A DNA stretch of 64,000 bases from Sphingopyxis indica (lineage in GTDB: Bacteria > Pseudomonadota > Alphaproteobacteria > Sphingomonadales > Sphingomonadaceae), in assembly GCF_900188185.1 (NCBI RefSeq), contig NZ_FZPA01000001.1:372001-436000 (forward strand). The letters run 5' to 3'. The notes under the pieces are model-generated. The model had not been told where the DNA came from. It searched no databases and worked only from the letters and a program-made list of their open reading frames with translations. Position numbers and translations under genes: made by a program. This document shows, piece after piece, positions 35,325 to 44,528 of the stretch. How positions within the stretch are numbered: the stretch's first letter is position 1; each line of letters starts with the position of its first letter.

Positions 35325-35350
35325 CCCCCTCCTCTTCAGAGGAGGGGCTT
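35325..35350. repeat. Single palindrome of the CCCTCCTC...GAGGAGGG family
   Basis: CCCCCTCCTCTTCAGAGGAG.. hairpin between convergent cyclophilin and nitronate monooxygenase genes. It could serve as a terminator-like stem for both but has no T-run on the plus strand beyond TTTATT. Confidence 0.6.
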
Positions 35351-35360
35351 TATTGTCCGC

Positions 35361-36497
35361 TCACTCCCCCACAAATCCGTTCAGCCGCTCGCAGGCGGCG
35401 ATCCAGTCTTCCTTGAAGGCCTGGACGACCTGCCCGGCGCCCATCGCTTCGTTCATCAGGCCGACGCCCTGGCCGACCCAATAGGTCGCGAGCACCTTGG
35501 CGCCTTCGTGGCCGCCCTCCGACAGCTTGTCGACCTTGCGCAGCGCGGGTTCGCTGACCAGCGATTGCAGCGGCATCGGCAGCGGTTTCGGCGCGCCCTC
35601 CGCCTCCCACGCGTCGGTCCAGGGCGAGCGGAGCTGGCGCGACGGCTTACCGGTGCGGCTTTTCGAGCGCACCGTGTCGCGCGCGCTCGCGGCGAGCATC
35701 TTGTCCTTGACGACCGGGTTCGTCTCGGCCTCGGCGGTGGTCAGCCACACCGATCCGCACCAGGCGCCGTGGGCGCCCATCGCCATCGCCGCCGCCATCT
35801 GGCGCCCGGTGACGATGCCGCCCGCGGCAAGGATCGGGGTGGTGTCGCCGATCGCGTCGAGCGCCGCGGCGACTTCGGGGACGAGCACCATCGTCGCGAC
35901 CTCGCCGCAATGACCGCCCGCTTCGCCGCCCGCGACGACGAGGATGTCGACTCCGGCGCGGACCTGCGCGAGCGCGTGGTCGCGTGTGCCGACGAGCGCC
36001 GCGACGGGGACATTATGCCGCTTGCCGAGGTCGAGCATCAGCGGCGGCGGGACGCCGAGCGCGTTGGCGATCAGCTTGATCGGGTGGCGGAAGGCGACTT
36101 CGAGCAGCTTCGCCGCGCCTTCCTCGTGCATATTGTCGCCGAAGCTCTGCCGCGCCGCCATTGCATCGTCGAGTCCCTCTGCATCGACGCCGAATTTTTC
36201 GAGCACGCCGGCGGCGAAGCCACGGTGCGTTTCGGGAATCTGCGGCGCGCCCGCGGCGGGCGCCTCGCCCTTGCCCGCGAAGCTGTTGGGGACGATCAGG
36301 TCGACGCCATAGGGGCGCCCGCCGATATGGCCGTCGATCCACGCCAGCTCTTCCTCGAGCCGCTCGGGCGGCAGCGCGGCGGCGCCGAACACACCCATGC
36401 CGCCCGCCTTCGACACCGCGACGACGACGTCGCGGCAGTGCGAAAAGGCGAGCAGCGGAAATTCGATGCCGAGCATGGCGCAGATGGGCGATTGCAT
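35361..36497 (-). CDS. Nitronate monooxygenase family flavoprotein
   Basis: 378 residues from MQSPICAMLGIEFPLLAF. A TIM-barrel FMN enzyme of the NPD (2-nitropropane dioxygenase) family: VSKAGGMGVFGAAAL near the N-terminus, VVAGGEAGGHCGEVATM with the catalytic histidine, and PILAAGGIVTGRQMAAAMAMGAHGAWCGS, the phosphate-binding part. It probably oxidises nitronates, but some relatives are enoyl reductases. The ATG at 36497 is chosen because sequence upstream translates a repeat. Confidence 0.88.
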   Translation of the reverse strand: MQSPICAMLGIEFPLLAFSHCRDVVVAVSKAGGMGVFGAAALPPERLEEELAWIDGHIGGRPYGVDLIVPNSFAGKGEAPAAGAPQIPETHRGFAAGVLEKFGVDAEGLDDAMAARQSFGDNMHEEGAAKLLEVAFRHPIKLIANALGVPPPLMLDLGKRHNVPVAALVGTRDHALAQVRAGVDILVVAGGEAGGHCGEVATMVLVPEVAAALDAIGDTTPILAAGGIVTGRQMAAAMAMGAHGAWCGSVWLTTAEAETNPVVKDKMLAASARDTVRSKSRTGKPSRQLRSPWTDAWEAEGAPKPLPMPLQSLVSEPALRKVDKLSEGGHEGAKVLATYWVGQGVGLMNEAMGAGQVVQAFKEDWIAACERLNGFVGE

Positions 36498-36521
36498 AGT
36501 TCGTCTCCCGTTTCCCCAGCT

Positions 36522-36615
36522 CGTCATTGCGAACCCGGCAAAGCCGGGTGAAGCAATCCAGAGCGGTTTACGCGCACTCTGGATTGCGGCGTCGCCTTCG
36601 GCTCCTCGCAACGAC
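36522..36615. repeat. Diverged palindromic repeat, CGTCATTGCGA...AACGACG family
   Basis: Shares the CGTCATTGCGA start and the GAAGCAATCCAGAG / CTCTGGATTGC middle with the elements at 7758, 32633 and 41336, but the GAGCGAAGCGAAGC arm is replaced by ACCCGGCAAAGCCGGGT, which is itself a palindrome, and the right arm is diverged. Confidence 0.7.
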
Positions 36616-36705
36616 GAAGGCTGGGCTTGTTTCGGCAGCCATGTCAGCGACAGTTGACGTAAACGTCAAGTTGATTTGCGCCGGCCAGCCTTTATCGCGG
36701 GGGCC

Positions 36706-37551
36706 ATGACCGAATTTACGCTCCCCGGCCTCGACCTCGACGCCTTCGTCCGCGCCACGCTTGCCGAGGATCTCGGCAGCGGCGGCGACATCACGTCGCT
36801 GGCGGTGATCCCCGCCGATGCGCGGTTCGAGGGGGTGATGGACAGCCGCGACGCGATCACCGTCGCGGGGCTGCCGATCGCCGAGCGTTTCTTTCGCGCG
36901 CTCGACCCGGCGATGGCGATCGAGATTTTGGTCGAGGAAGGCGAGGGGGTGACCGCAGGCACCGACCTGATGCGCCTGTCGGGCAATGCGCGCGCGATGC
37001 TGACCGCCGAACGCTCGGCGCTCAACACGGTGCAGCATCTGTCGGGAATCGCGACGCTGACGCGCCGCTATGTCGACGCGCTGGGCGGCGCGGCGACCCT
37101 GCTCGACACGCGCAAGACGATTCCGGGTCTGCGCGTTCTGGAAAAATATGCGACGCGGATGGGCGGCGCGACCAATCACCGCATGGGGCTTTGGGATGCG
37201 GCGATGATCAAGGACAATCATGTCGCGGTCGCGGGATCGGTCGAGGAAGCCGCGCGGCGCGCGGTCGCGGCGGGGATCGAGACTATCATCGTCGAGGTCG
37301 ACCGCGTCGATCAGGTCGAACCCGCGCTCGGTGCGGGTGCGACGCATCTGCTGCTCGACAATATGGGTTTGGAGGATCTGCGCAAGTCGGTCGCCATCGT
37401 CGCGGGCCGCGTGCCGGTCGAAGCGTCGGGCGGCGTGACGCTGGAAACGATCGGCGCGATCGGGGCCACGGGCGTGACCTATGTTTCGGTCGGACGATTG
37501 ACGCAATCGGCGCCGGCCGCCGACATCGGGCTCGATTTTGCGCTGGCCTAG
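36706..37551 (+). CDS. nadC: Nicotinate-nucleotide pyrophosphorylase
   Basis: Converts quinolinate and PRPP to nicotinate mononucleotide in NAD synthesis. 281 residues. DLGSGGDITS at the N-terminus, TRKTIPGLRVLEKYA (substrate-binding Arg/Lys), GGATNHRMGLWDAAMIKDNH and VEASGGVTLETI are all family hallmarks. ATG 36706 is used because the start MTEFTLPGL lies where homologues begin. No nadA/nadB nearby. Its 3' end overlaps the RNase T2 frame by 14 bp. Confidence 0.96.
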   Translation: MTEFTLPGLDLDAFVRATLAEDLGSGGDITSLAVIPADARFEGVMDSRDAITVAGLPIAERFFRALDPAMAIEILVEEGEGVTAGTDLMRLSGNARAMLTAERSALNTVQHLSGIATLTRRYVDALGGAATLLDTRKTIPGLRVLEKYATRMGGATNHRMGLWDAAMIKDNHVAVAGSVEEAARRAVAAGIETIIVEVDRVDQVEPALGAGATHLLLDNMGLEDLRKSVAIVAGRVPVEASGGVTLETIGAIGATGVTYVSVGRLTQSAPAADIGLDFALA

Positions 37552-38257
37552 CCTCGCCGCATTGGCGCTGCTGCTTGCGCCCACCGCCGCCCACGCGCAG
37601 GCGCTGGCGTGCAAGGCGCCCGAGCGGCTGCCGGTGCCGCGCACCGAAAAGCCGCCGCGCGGCGAACCCGTGCGCAAGACGAAGATCGGCGGCTATCTGC
37701 TCAGCATGAGCTGGTCGCCGCAGCATTGCGCGAGCGTGCGCGATCCGAAAGGTGCGCGCGATCGCTTCCAATGTTCGGGCGAGGATGGCCGCTTCGGCTG
37801 GGTGCTGCACGGGCTGTGGCCCGAGGCCGACGGCCCCGCCTATCCGCAGTGGTGCCGTCCGGCGAAGATCGTCCCCGCGCCGGTGCTGCGCCGGCATATG
37901 TGCATGACGCCGTCGGCGCAGCTGTTGCAGCACGAATGGGCGAAGCACGGCACCTGCATGAGTCCGCATCCCGCCGCTTATTTCCGCGCCGCCGAAATAT
38001 TGTTCGGCGCGGTGCGCTTTCCCGACATGAAGGCGCTCGCGGCGTCGCCGCAGACCGCGGGGTCGATCCGCCGCGCCTTTGCCGAGGTCAATCCGGGAAT
38101 CGCCGCGCCGATGATCGCGGTCGCGGTCGATCGCAAGGGCTGGCTCGACGAAGTGCGCCTGTGTCTCGGCGCGCGGATGCGGCCGCAGCGCTGCAAGCCT
38201 TTTCAGGCCGGCGCGGGCGATCGCCGCCCGGTCCGGGTGCGGCCGATGCCGCGTTAA
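37538..38257 (+). CDS. Ribonuclease T2 family, periplasmic
   Basis: 239 residues with a signal peptide MRWPSLAALALLLAPTAAHA. Both active-site motifs of the family are present: GWVLHGLWPE (H91) and LLQHEWAKHGTC (H132, E133, K136, H137). It therefore should degrade RNA in the periplasm, like RNase I. Six or more cysteines could form disulfides. The start is TTG, overlapping nadC by 14 bp; no better start fits the signal peptide. Confidence 0.9.
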   Translation: MRWPSLAALALLLAPTAAHAQALACKAPERLPVPRTEKPPRGEPVRKTKIGGYLLSMSWSPQHCASVRDPKGARDRFQCSGEDGRFGWVLHGLWPEADGPAYPQWCRPAKIVPAPVLRRHMCMTPSAQLLQHEWAKHGTCMSPHPAAYFRAAEILFGAVRFPDMKALAASPQTAGSIRRAFAEVNPGIAAPMIAVAVDRKGWLDEVRLCLGARMRPQRCKPFQAGAGDRRPVRVRPMPR

Positions 38258-38351
38258 GCCGCCTTGCCTCTCGCGTCCCGCACCGGGACAGGCGCCGCGT
38301 TAACGCATTTCTAACCTTACCACTTCGTAAAGACGCGCCTAGCTTTGGGGC

Positions 38352-38588
38352 ATGGATGGACTCGACCCCGAAGACCGCGTCGACATTCGTGGACTGATAC
38401 GCGCGCACGGCGCCCGCCAGCTCGCGATCGCCCGGCTGAGCGCTCCCGCCGACTGGGCCGGCGAACTCCGCCGCAAGCTTGCCGAAGAGCGAAAGCCGCA
38501 GCCGATGTTCGCGAGCAGCAGCGACATCCGCCTGTTCGCCGAGAGTTTCGCGATCTTCTTCACCGCGACGATGATGTTTTTGCTCTGA
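38352..38588 (+). CDS. Small unknown protein with C-terminal hydrophobic tail
   Basis: 78 residues starting MDGLDPEDRVDIRGLI. A charged helical part is followed by a hydrophobic end (FAIFFTATMMFLL), suggesting tail anchoring in the membrane. No domain recognised. The sequence is found just after RNase T2 and convergent with the LplT-like gene. It is accepted as a gene from codon character and length; function unknown. Confidence 0.6.
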   Translation: MDGLDPEDRVDIRGLIRAHGARQLAIARLSAPADWAGELRRKLAEERKPQPMFASSSDIRLFAESFAIFFTATMMFLL

Positions 38589-38597
38589 CCGCGGGCG

Positions 38598-39893
38598 TCA
38601 ATCGCAGGCGCGGTGGAGCTGGACCGCGAGCCAGGCCGAGATCACGCACATCACGGCGCTCATCAACAGCTGGTCGACGACGCCGATGCCGGCGATGCTG
38701 AGGCCGAGCGCGAGCAGCGAACCCGCGACCATCGCGCCCGAATTGACGATATTGTTCGCCGCGACCGTGCGCGCGGTCTGGTCCTTCGGCACCGTCGTGG
38801 TGAGGAAGGCATAGAGCGGGACCACGAACATGCCGCCGCTGACCGCGATGCCGAGCAGCGCCGCGAGCAGCGGGACGACGTCGGCGTGGCCCAGAAAGCC
38901 GCCGATGCCGTACATCGCGCCGGTCGGGTCATGCTCCCAGCCGCGGCATACCCAATAGAAGGCGAGCACGAACAGCCCCATCACGATTACGCTCGCCGGG
39001 CTGTAGCGCGCCGACACTTCGCCCTTGAGCAGCCGGTTGACCGCGACCGAGCCGATCGCGATCCCGATCGAAAAGACCGCGAGGAACAGGCTCGCGACGC
39101 TCTTGTCGGCGTGGAGGATATTCTTCACCAGCGGCGGGAACTGGATGAACAGCACCGCGCCGATCGTCCAGAAGAAGCTGATCGACAGGATTGCGAGATA
39201 GAGGCGCGGAATGTGCATCGTCGCGCGGACGAGCGTGATCGACGAGCGGATGATGTGCCAGTCGATCCCCGTTTCTTCATGCTCGGGCGGCGCGGGGGGA
39301 ACCTGCCGGCCGGTCCAATAGCCCGCAGCGGCGACGAGGACGACGCCGAGCGCCGCCCATTCGACGTCGATCACGCCCGCGAGGATCGTGCCCGCGAGGA
39401 TCGCGATATAGGTTCCCGCCTCGACCAGCCCGGTGCCCGCGAGCACCTCGTCGCGGTGCAGATGCTGCGGCAGAATCGCATATTTGATCGGGCCGAAGAA
39501 GGTCGAATGGACGCCCATCGCGAACAGCGCGAGCATCATCAGCGGGATCGCGGCCAGATGCACGGCCCAGCCCATCCACGCGAGAATCAGCCCGCCGCCG
39601 CCGACGAGCATGATCAATATCTCGCAGAATTTGATGATGCGGATGATCCGTGCCTTGTCGCGCGTGTCGGCGAGCTGTCCCGAGAGCGCCGACAGCAGGA
39701 AGAAGGGCAGGATGAAGAGCGCGGTCGCGACGGCGCTGAACAGCGTTTCCGAAGCCTCGTCGTTGAAGACGCCATAGACCACGAACAGCACCATCGCATT
39801 CTTGAACAGATTGTCGTTGAACGCGCCGAGAAGCTGGGTGACGAACAGCGGCAGGAAGCGGCGGCGGCCCAGCAGCGAAAAGGAGCCGGTCAT
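38598..39893 (-). CDS. LplT-like lysophospholipid transporter (MFS)
   Basis: 431 residues with about twelve hydrophobic segments. FLPLFVTQLLGAFNDNLFKNAMV at the N-terminus and GVHSTFFGPIKYAILPQHL are signatures of the LplT/Aas-associated MFS branch, which flips lysophospholipids for reacylation. In many bacteria the carrier is fused to, or followed by, the acyltransferase/acyl-ACP synthetase Aas; here it is alone. The substrate is thus inferred from the family. Confidence 0.85.
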   Translation of the reverse strand: MTGSFSLLGRRRFLPLFVTQLLGAFNDNLFKNAMVLFVVYGVFNDEASETLFSAVATALFILPFFLLSALSGQLADTRDKARIIRIIKFCEILIMLVGGGGLILAWMGWAVHLAAIPLMMLALFAMGVHSTFFGPIKYAILPQHLHRDEVLAGTGLVEAGTYIAILAGTILAGVIDVEWAALGVVLVAAAGYWTGRQVPPAPPEHEETGIDWHIIRSSITLVRATMHIPRLYLAILSISFFWTIGAVLFIQFPPLVKNILHADKSVASLFLAVFSIGIAIGSVAVNRLLKGEVSARYSPASVIVMGLFVLAFYWVCRGWEHDPTGAMYGIGGFLGHADVVPLLAALLGIAVSGGMFVVPLYAFLTTTVPKDQTARTVAANNIVNSGAMVAGSLLALGLSIAGIGVVDQLLMSAVMCVISAWLAVQLHRACD

Positions 39894-40054
39894 CCGCGGT
39901 CCACTCGGTTCAGATACATTCGGTCACCATGCTAGGCTGAAGGTCCATGGACCCTAAGGCAATTCGGTTGTCGCCCGGGGGGCTTATCGGCTAGGGCAGA
40001 TGGGGTCAAAGCCCATTTGGGGCCAAAAATGCCGCATCGCGGGAATCAGGGGTC

Positions 40055-40630
40055 ATGCTGAGCCTTCCGAACATTTTGACGCTGTCGCGAATCCTGGCGG
40101 TGCCGATCCTGCTCTTCCTCCTTTGGCCCGGCGCGGTGGAGAGCCCGGGGCACCAGCCGCTGCCGATCGACTATGCCGTCGCCTTTGCGCTTTACTGCCT
40201 GATGGGGATTACCGATTATTTCGACGGCTATGTCGCGCGCGCGCGCGGCACCGTGTCGCGGCTCGGCATCTTTCTCGACCCGATCGCCGACAAGATCATG
40301 ATCGCGGCGGTGATCCTGCTGCTCGTCTTCACGCGCGACATCGACGGCTGGCATGTGATTGCCGCACTGGTCATTCTGCTGCGCGAGATCATCGTGTCGG
40401 GCCTGCGCGAATTCCTCGCGACCTTGCAGGTGTCGATGCCGGTGACGCAGCTTGCCAAATGGAAGACGACCTTTCAGCTCGTCGCGTTCGGTGCGCTGAT
40501 CCTCGCAGGCGCGCTGCCCGCGATGGCGTGGATCAAGACCGTCGGCCTCGCCTCGCTGTGGGGCGCGGCGGTGCTGACGCTGGTCACCGGCTGGGACTAT
40601 CTGCGCGTCGGCCTGAAACATATGGATTGA
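40055..40630 (+). CDS. pgsA: CDP-diacylglycerol--glycerol-3-phosphate phosphatidyltransferase
   Basis: Inner-membrane enzyme making phosphatidylglycerol phosphate. 191 residues starting MLSLPNILTLSRI. The CDP-alcohol phosphotransferase motif D-G-x2-A-R-x8-G-x3-D-x3-D is complete: DYFDGYVARARGTVSRLGIF then LDPIADK. REIIVSGLREFLA follows. It is 4 bp ahead of moaD; the grouping pgsA-moaD-moaE is common in sphingomonads. Confidence 0.95.
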   Translation: MLSLPNILTLSRILAVPILLFLLWPGAVESPGHQPLPIDYAVAFALYCLMGITDYFDGYVARARGTVSRLGIFLDPIADKIMIAAVILLLVFTRDIDGWHVIAALVILLREIIVSGLREFLATLQVSMPVTQLAKWKTTFQLVAFGALILAGALPAMAWIKTVGLASLWGAAVLTLVTGWDYLRVGLKHMD

Positions 40631-40634
40631 TCCG

Positions 40635-40892
40635 ATGGCGCTCGAAATCGTCTATTTCGCCTGGGTTCGCGAGCGCATGGGGATGGCGGCGGAAACGGTC
40701 GAGCTGCCGGCGGGGGTCGCGACGGTCGGCGATCTGGTGCGCTGGCTCGCGGCGCGCGACGAACGTGGCGCGCGCGCCTTTGCCGAGCCGCAGCGGATAC
40801 GCGCGGCGATGGGCGGCGCGATGGTCGGCCCCGATGCGGCGATCGGCGATGCCGGCGAGGTCGCGCTGTTCCCGCCGGTGACGGGCGGATGA
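40635..40892 (+). CDS. moaD: Molybdopterin synthase sulfur carrier subunit
   Basis: Ubiquitin-like carrier that donates sulfur to form molybdopterin. 85 residues ending in PPVTGG, the Gly-Gly tail that becomes a thiocarboxylate. EIVYFAWVRERMG at the start is typical. It overlaps moaE by 4 bp. The product is needed for NasA, the molybdoenzyme at 57.5-60.1 kb. Confidence 0.95.
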   Translation: MALEIVYFAWVRERMGMAAETVELPAGVATVGDLVRWLAARDERGARAFAEPQRIRAAMGGAMVGPDAAIGDAGEVALFPPVTGG

Positions 40893-41329
40893 TCCGCGTT
40901 TCGGTCGGGGCGGCGGCGATCGACGTCGCGGCCGAATATGCCGCGCACGACTCCGGCGGGCATGGTGCGAGCGCGAGCTTCGTCGGGCGCGTGCGCGGCG
41001 CTGGCGGGCTTGCCGAACTGTTCCTCGAACATCATCCGCTGCTGACCGAGCGCGGGCTGGTCGCGCTTGCCGAGGAAGCCGCGGCGCGCTGGAACCTCGC
41101 CGCGCTGACGCTGATCCACCGCGTCGGCGCGATGGCGCCGGGCGACACGATCGTTCTTGTCCTCGCGAGCAGCCGCCACCGCGCTGAGGCGCTGGCGGCG
41201 TGCGAATTTCTGATCGACCGGCTGAAGACCGACGTGATGCTGTGGAAGCGCGAGACCTTCGCGGATGGGCGCGTGGCCTGGGTCGAGGAACGCGGCAGCG
41301 ACCGCGCGCGGGCGGAGCGGTGGGACTGA
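40889..41329 (+). CDS. moaE: Molybdopterin synthase catalytic subunit
   Basis: 146 residues. Converts cyclic pyranopterin monophosphate to molybdopterin using MoaD-thiocarboxylate. GASASFVGRVRGAGG, FLEHHPLLTERGL and IHRVGAMAPGDTIVLVLASSRHR are family motifs, and DRLKTDVMLWKRE carries the essential lysines. A palindromic repeat follows directly. Confidence 0.94.
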   Translation: MIRVSVGAAAIDVAAEYAAHDSGGHGASASFVGRVRGAGGLAELFLEHHPLLTERGLVALAEEAAARWNLAALTLIHRVGAMAPGDTIVLVLASSRHRAEALAACEFLIDRLKTDVMLWKRETFADGRVAWVEERGSDRARAERWD

Positions 41330-41335
41330 ACCTCC

Positions 41336-41411
41336 CGTCATTGCGAGCGAAGCGAAGCAATCCAGAGTAGCGCAAACCGTTCTGGATTGCTTCGCTTCGC
41401 TCGCAATGACG
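41336..41411. repeat. Palindromic repeat, GCGAGCGAAGCGAAGC family
   Basis: CGTCATTGCGAGCGAAGCGA and its reverse complement flank ATCCAGAGTAGCGCAAACCG-type centre. It fills the 89-bp gap between convergent moaE and oxyR. Confidence 0.85.
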
Positions 41412-41418
41412 AGCTTTG

Positions 41419-42324
41419 CTATTTCGCCCGATGCTTCCTGAAAATATCGGCGAGCATCCGGAATTCGTCGGCGCGCGGGCTGCCCTTGCGCCAGACGAGC
41501 GCGATCGTGCGCCAGTCATGGTCTGAATCGAGCGGGCGTGTGTCGATGTCGGTATGGTCGAGGATGCCCGCCTCGATCGCCATTTGCGGCAGCATCGTGA
41601 TGCCGAGGCCGTTGTCGACCATCTGGACGAGCGTGTGGAGCGAGGTGCCCATCATCCGCGCCCCGGCGCGCAGCTCGGGACGGTTGCACGCCGCGAGCGC
41701 ATGATCCTTCAGGCAATGCCCATCCTCGAGCATCAGCATCTGCGCGGGGTCGAGCTGGTCGGCGCTGACCATCGCGGGGAGGTCTTCGGATTGCTCGCCG
41801 GGAAAGGCGACAAAGAGCGCGTCGTCGAACAGATTTTCGGCCTCGACGTCGCCGCACGCATAGGGAAGCGCGAGGAGCACGCAGTCGACCTGCCCGTGAT
41901 GGAGCGATTCGCACGCCTGCGCGCTCGGCTCTTCGCGCAGGAAGAGCTTGAGCGACGGGCGCTCCTTGCGCAGCCGCGGCAAGAGGTCGGGGAGGAGGAA
42001 GGGGGCGATCGTCGGGATCACGCTCATACGCAGTTCGCCGACGAGCGGCGCGGCGGCGGCGGCGGCCATGTCGGCAAGCTCCTCGGCCTCGCGCAGCACG
42101 CGATGCGCCTTTTCGACGATCGCATTGCCGAGCGTCGTGAAGCGCACGACCCGCCGCGTGCGCTCGACGAGCGTCTGGCCGAGTAATGTCTCAAGCTCGC
42201 GGATGCCCGCCGACAAGGTCGACTGGGTGACGTTGCACGCATCGGCGGCGCGGCCGAAATGACCATGTTCGTGGAGCGCGACGAGATATTGCATCTGCTT
42301 CAGGGACGGGAGGTAGTTGTGCAT
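41419..42324 (-). CDS. oxyR: Hydrogen peroxide-inducible regulator OxyR
   Basis: LysR-type regulator of the peroxide response. 301 residues from MHNYLPSLKQMQYLVAL. The N-terminal HTH includes HFGRAADACNVTQSTLSAGI. The redox pair expected of OxyR is present: LEDGHCLKDHALAACN with C204 and C213, spaced as in E. coli C199/C208. It diverges from the EF-hand gene across about 100 bp where its operator should lie. No katG or ahpC is adjacent. Confidence 0.92.
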   Translation of the reverse strand: MHNYLPSLKQMQYLVALHEHGHFGRAADACNVTQSTLSAGIRELETLLGQTLVERTRRVVRFTTLGNAIVEKAHRVLREAEELADMAAAAAAPLVGELRMSVIPTIAPFLLPDLLPRLRKERPSLKLFLREEPSAQACESLHHGQVDCVLLALPYACGDVEAENLFDDALFVAFPGEQSEDLPAMVSADQLDPAQMLMLEDGHCLKDHALAACNRPELRAGARMMGTSLHTLVQMVDNGLGITMLPQMAIEAGILDHTDIDTRPLDSDHDWRTIALVWRKGSPRADEFRMLADIFRKHRAK

Positions 42325-42425
42325 TGATCGGATATAGCAATCATACGGGTGTATTTGAATAACCCCGTCGATAAGAATCTTGGCGGAAGCCCACCACGCA
42401 TGTAACGTCACCCGAGGGGGGCTGT

Positions 42426-42893
42426 ATGGCGGTTTCGCGATTTCTGATCGGCGGCGTGGCAAGCGCGCTGCTGCTGACCGGCGGCGTGTTCCTGTGGCAG
42501 GGTCTGAGCCGCGATGCCGAGGTGCGCGCGATGCCCGATCCGCCGCCCGCCTTGCCCGAAATTCCGGTCGCAGGGGCGAATGCGCCGAAGCGCGGCGCGG
42601 CGCCGCCCGAGCTTCCCGAGGCCAGGGCCGAGACGCGCGAGGAGCGGCGCTTCAACCGTTACGACCGCGACCGCAACGAGCGGATCAGCCGCGTCGAGAT
42701 GCTGTCGACGCGCACCGCGGCCTTTCGCAAGCTCGACAAGAATGGCGACAATCTGCTGAGCTTCGAGGAATGGGCGGTGACGACGAGCGACCGCTTTGCG
42801 GGCGCCGACACCGATAAGTCGGGCGACCTGACCCGCGCCGAGTTTGCAACGACCGCGCCGAAGCGGACGGTAAAGCCGAAGTGTAGCTGTTGA
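42426..42893 (+). CDS. EF-hand calcium-binding protein, membrane-anchored
   Basis: 155 residues. An N-terminal hydrophobic segment (about 5-25) anchors or exports it; a Pro-rich spacer precedes three EF-hand loops: DRDRNERISRVE (80-91), DKNGDNLLSFEE (104-115) and DTDKSGDLTRAE (128-139). The last two have the full acidic pattern for Ca2+ binding. The C-terminus ends in CSC. It diverges from oxyR. Probably periplasmic; partner unknown. Confidence 0.8.
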   Translation: MAVSRFLIGGVASALLLTGGVFLWQGLSRDAEVRAMPDPPPALPEIPVAGANAPKRGAAPPELPEARAETREERRFNRYDRDRNERISRVEMLSTRTAAFRKLDKNGDNLLSFEEWAVTTSDRFAGADTDKSGDLTRAEFATTAPKRTVKPKCSC

Positions 42894-42958
42894 GGAATTG
42901 GGGCTCGGGCGGAGTGGCTGGAAACGACCGATAGCGACGATCGGCATTTCATAACCTT

Positions 42959-43035
42959 GTCATTCCCGCGAAAGCGGGAATCCAGAGCGTGCGTCGGCTG
43001 GCTCCACACTGGATTCTCGCTTTCGCGGGAATGAC
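42959..43035. repeat. Palindromic repeat, CATTCCCGCGAAAGCGGGAA family
   Basis: Near-identical to 22416-22492, including flanks (about 42919-43058). One change in the right arm (ATTCTCGC for ATTCCCGC) is not matched on the left, so the copy is decaying or recent enough not to have been corrected. Confidence 0.85.
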
Positions 43036-43106
43036 AAAGAGAGAGGGAGGGCCGCTCTCCGCCCCAAAACGGCCGTCCGAGGCGTGCCGGCCCCGGCAGC
43101 CCACCC

Positions 43107-44453
43107 CTAAGCCGCAACGCCCTCCGCGACCTTGATCCACTCCGCCAGCGCCGCGCGCGCGCGCTGCGTGTAGCCCAGCTTGCGGTCCTTCTTGCGGACA
43201 TCGTCGGCGAGCGGGGGAAAGAGGCCGAAATTGACGTTCATCGGCTGATAGCTCGCGGCGTCGGCGCCGCCGGTGATGTGGCCGAGCAGCGCGCCGAGGG
43301 CGGTTTCGGGCGGCGGCGGGGGCAGGGGGCGGCCCGCGAGTTCGGCGGCGGCGAAGCGCGCGGCGACGAGGCCGATCGCGGCGCTTTCGACATAGCCTTC
43401 GCAGCCGGTGATCTGACCCGCAAAGCGGATATGCGGCGCCGACTTCAGGCGGAGCTGCTCGTCGAGCAATTCGGGCGAGCGGATGAAGCTGTTGCGGTGG
43501 AGCCCGCCGAGCCGTGCGAACTCGGCCTTTTCGAGGCCGGGGATGGTGCGGAACAGCTCGACCTGCGCGCCGTGCTTCAGCTTGGTCTGGAAGCCGACCA
43601 TGTTCCACAATGTGCCGAGCGCATTGTCCTGGCGGAGCTGCACCACCGCATAGGGCCAGCGGCCGGTGCGCGGATTGTCGAGGCCGACGCCCTTCATCGG
43701 CCCGAAGCGCAAGGTTTCGACCCCGCGCTCGGCCATCACCTCGATCGGCATGCAGCCCTCGAAATAGGGGGTGTCCTTTTCCCAGTCCTTGAAGTCGGTC
43801 TTTTCGCCGTCGATCAGGCCTTGGACAAAGGCGTGATATTGATCCTTGTCCATCGGGCAGTTGATATAATCCTTGCCGTCGCCGATCGGCCCGACCTTGT
43901 CCCAGCGGCTCGCCATCCACGCGACGTCCATGTCGATGCTGTCGCGATAGACGATCGGCGCGATGGCGTCGAAAAAGGCGAGCGAATCCTTGCCCGTCGC
44001 CGCGCCGATGCTCTCTGCAAGGCTTGCGGCGGTGAGGGGGCCGGTGGCGACGATCGTCATGCCCTCGGCGGGCAGCGTATCGACGCGCTCGCGCACGATG
44101 GTGACGTTGGGATGCTCGGTGAGCGCGCGGGTGACGCCGCCCGAGAAGAGGTCGCGGTCGACCGCGAGCGCCGAGCCCGCGGGCACCTTGGTCGCGTCGG
44201 CCTCGCGCATGATCAGCGAGCCGAGCGTCCGCATCTCGCGGTGGAGAAGGCCGACGGCATTGCTGTCGCCGTCGTCGCTGCGAAAGCTGTTCGAGCAGAC
44301 CATCTCGGCGAGCGTGTCGCCCTGATGCGCCGGGGTGCTGTCGCCGCCGCCGCGCATTTCGGACAGGCGCACGCGATAGCCCGCCTCGGCGAGCTGCCAT
44401 GCGGCCTCGGACCCCGCGAGCCCGCCGCCGATGATATGGATGTCGTGCGTCAT
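43107..44453 (-). CDS. trmFO: Folate-dependent tRNA uridine-54 methyltransferase TrmFO
   Basis: FAD and methylenetetrahydrofolate-dependent enzyme making m5U54 in tRNA. 448 residues. [19 protein letters not shown] binds [53 protein letters not shown] and GLHRNSFI are family hallmarks, with the catalytic cysteines among them. TrmFO replaces SAM-dependent TrmA in this group. The gene is alone, divergent from a lysoplasmalogenase. Confidence 0.95.
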   Translation of the reverse strand: MTHDIHIIGGGLAGSEAAWQLAEAGYRVRLSEMRGGGDSTPAHQGDTLAEMVCSNSFRSDDGDSNAVGLLHREMRTLGSLIMREADATKVPAGSALAVDRDLFSGGVTRALTEHPNVTIVRERVDTLPAEGMTIVATGPLTAASLAESIGAATGKDSLAFFDAIAPIVYRDSIDMDVAWMASRWDKVGPIGDGKDYINCPMDKDQYHAFVQGLIDGEKTDFKDWEKDTPYFEGCMPIEVMAERGVETLRFGPMKGVGLDNPRTGRWPYAVVQLRQDNALGTLWNMVGFQTKLKHGAQVELFRTIPGLEKAEFARLGGLHRNSFIRSPELLDEQLRLKSAPHIRFAGQITGCEGYVESAAIGLVAARFAAAELAGRPLPPPPPETALGALLGHITGGADAASYQPMNVNFGLFPPLADDVRKKDRKLGYTQRARAALAEWIKVAEGVAA

Positions 44454-44528
44454 TTACCCTAACCGTTGACTTGCGCTTGATCCGCCGCGCACTAGGCCGG
44501 TTGCAGGCAAGATGCAAAGGGGCGGTGG

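Noticed and set aside
41336..41411. Palindromic repeats as a CRISPR array
   Set aside because: Copies are single, kilobases apart, lack regular spacers, and no cas genes are present.
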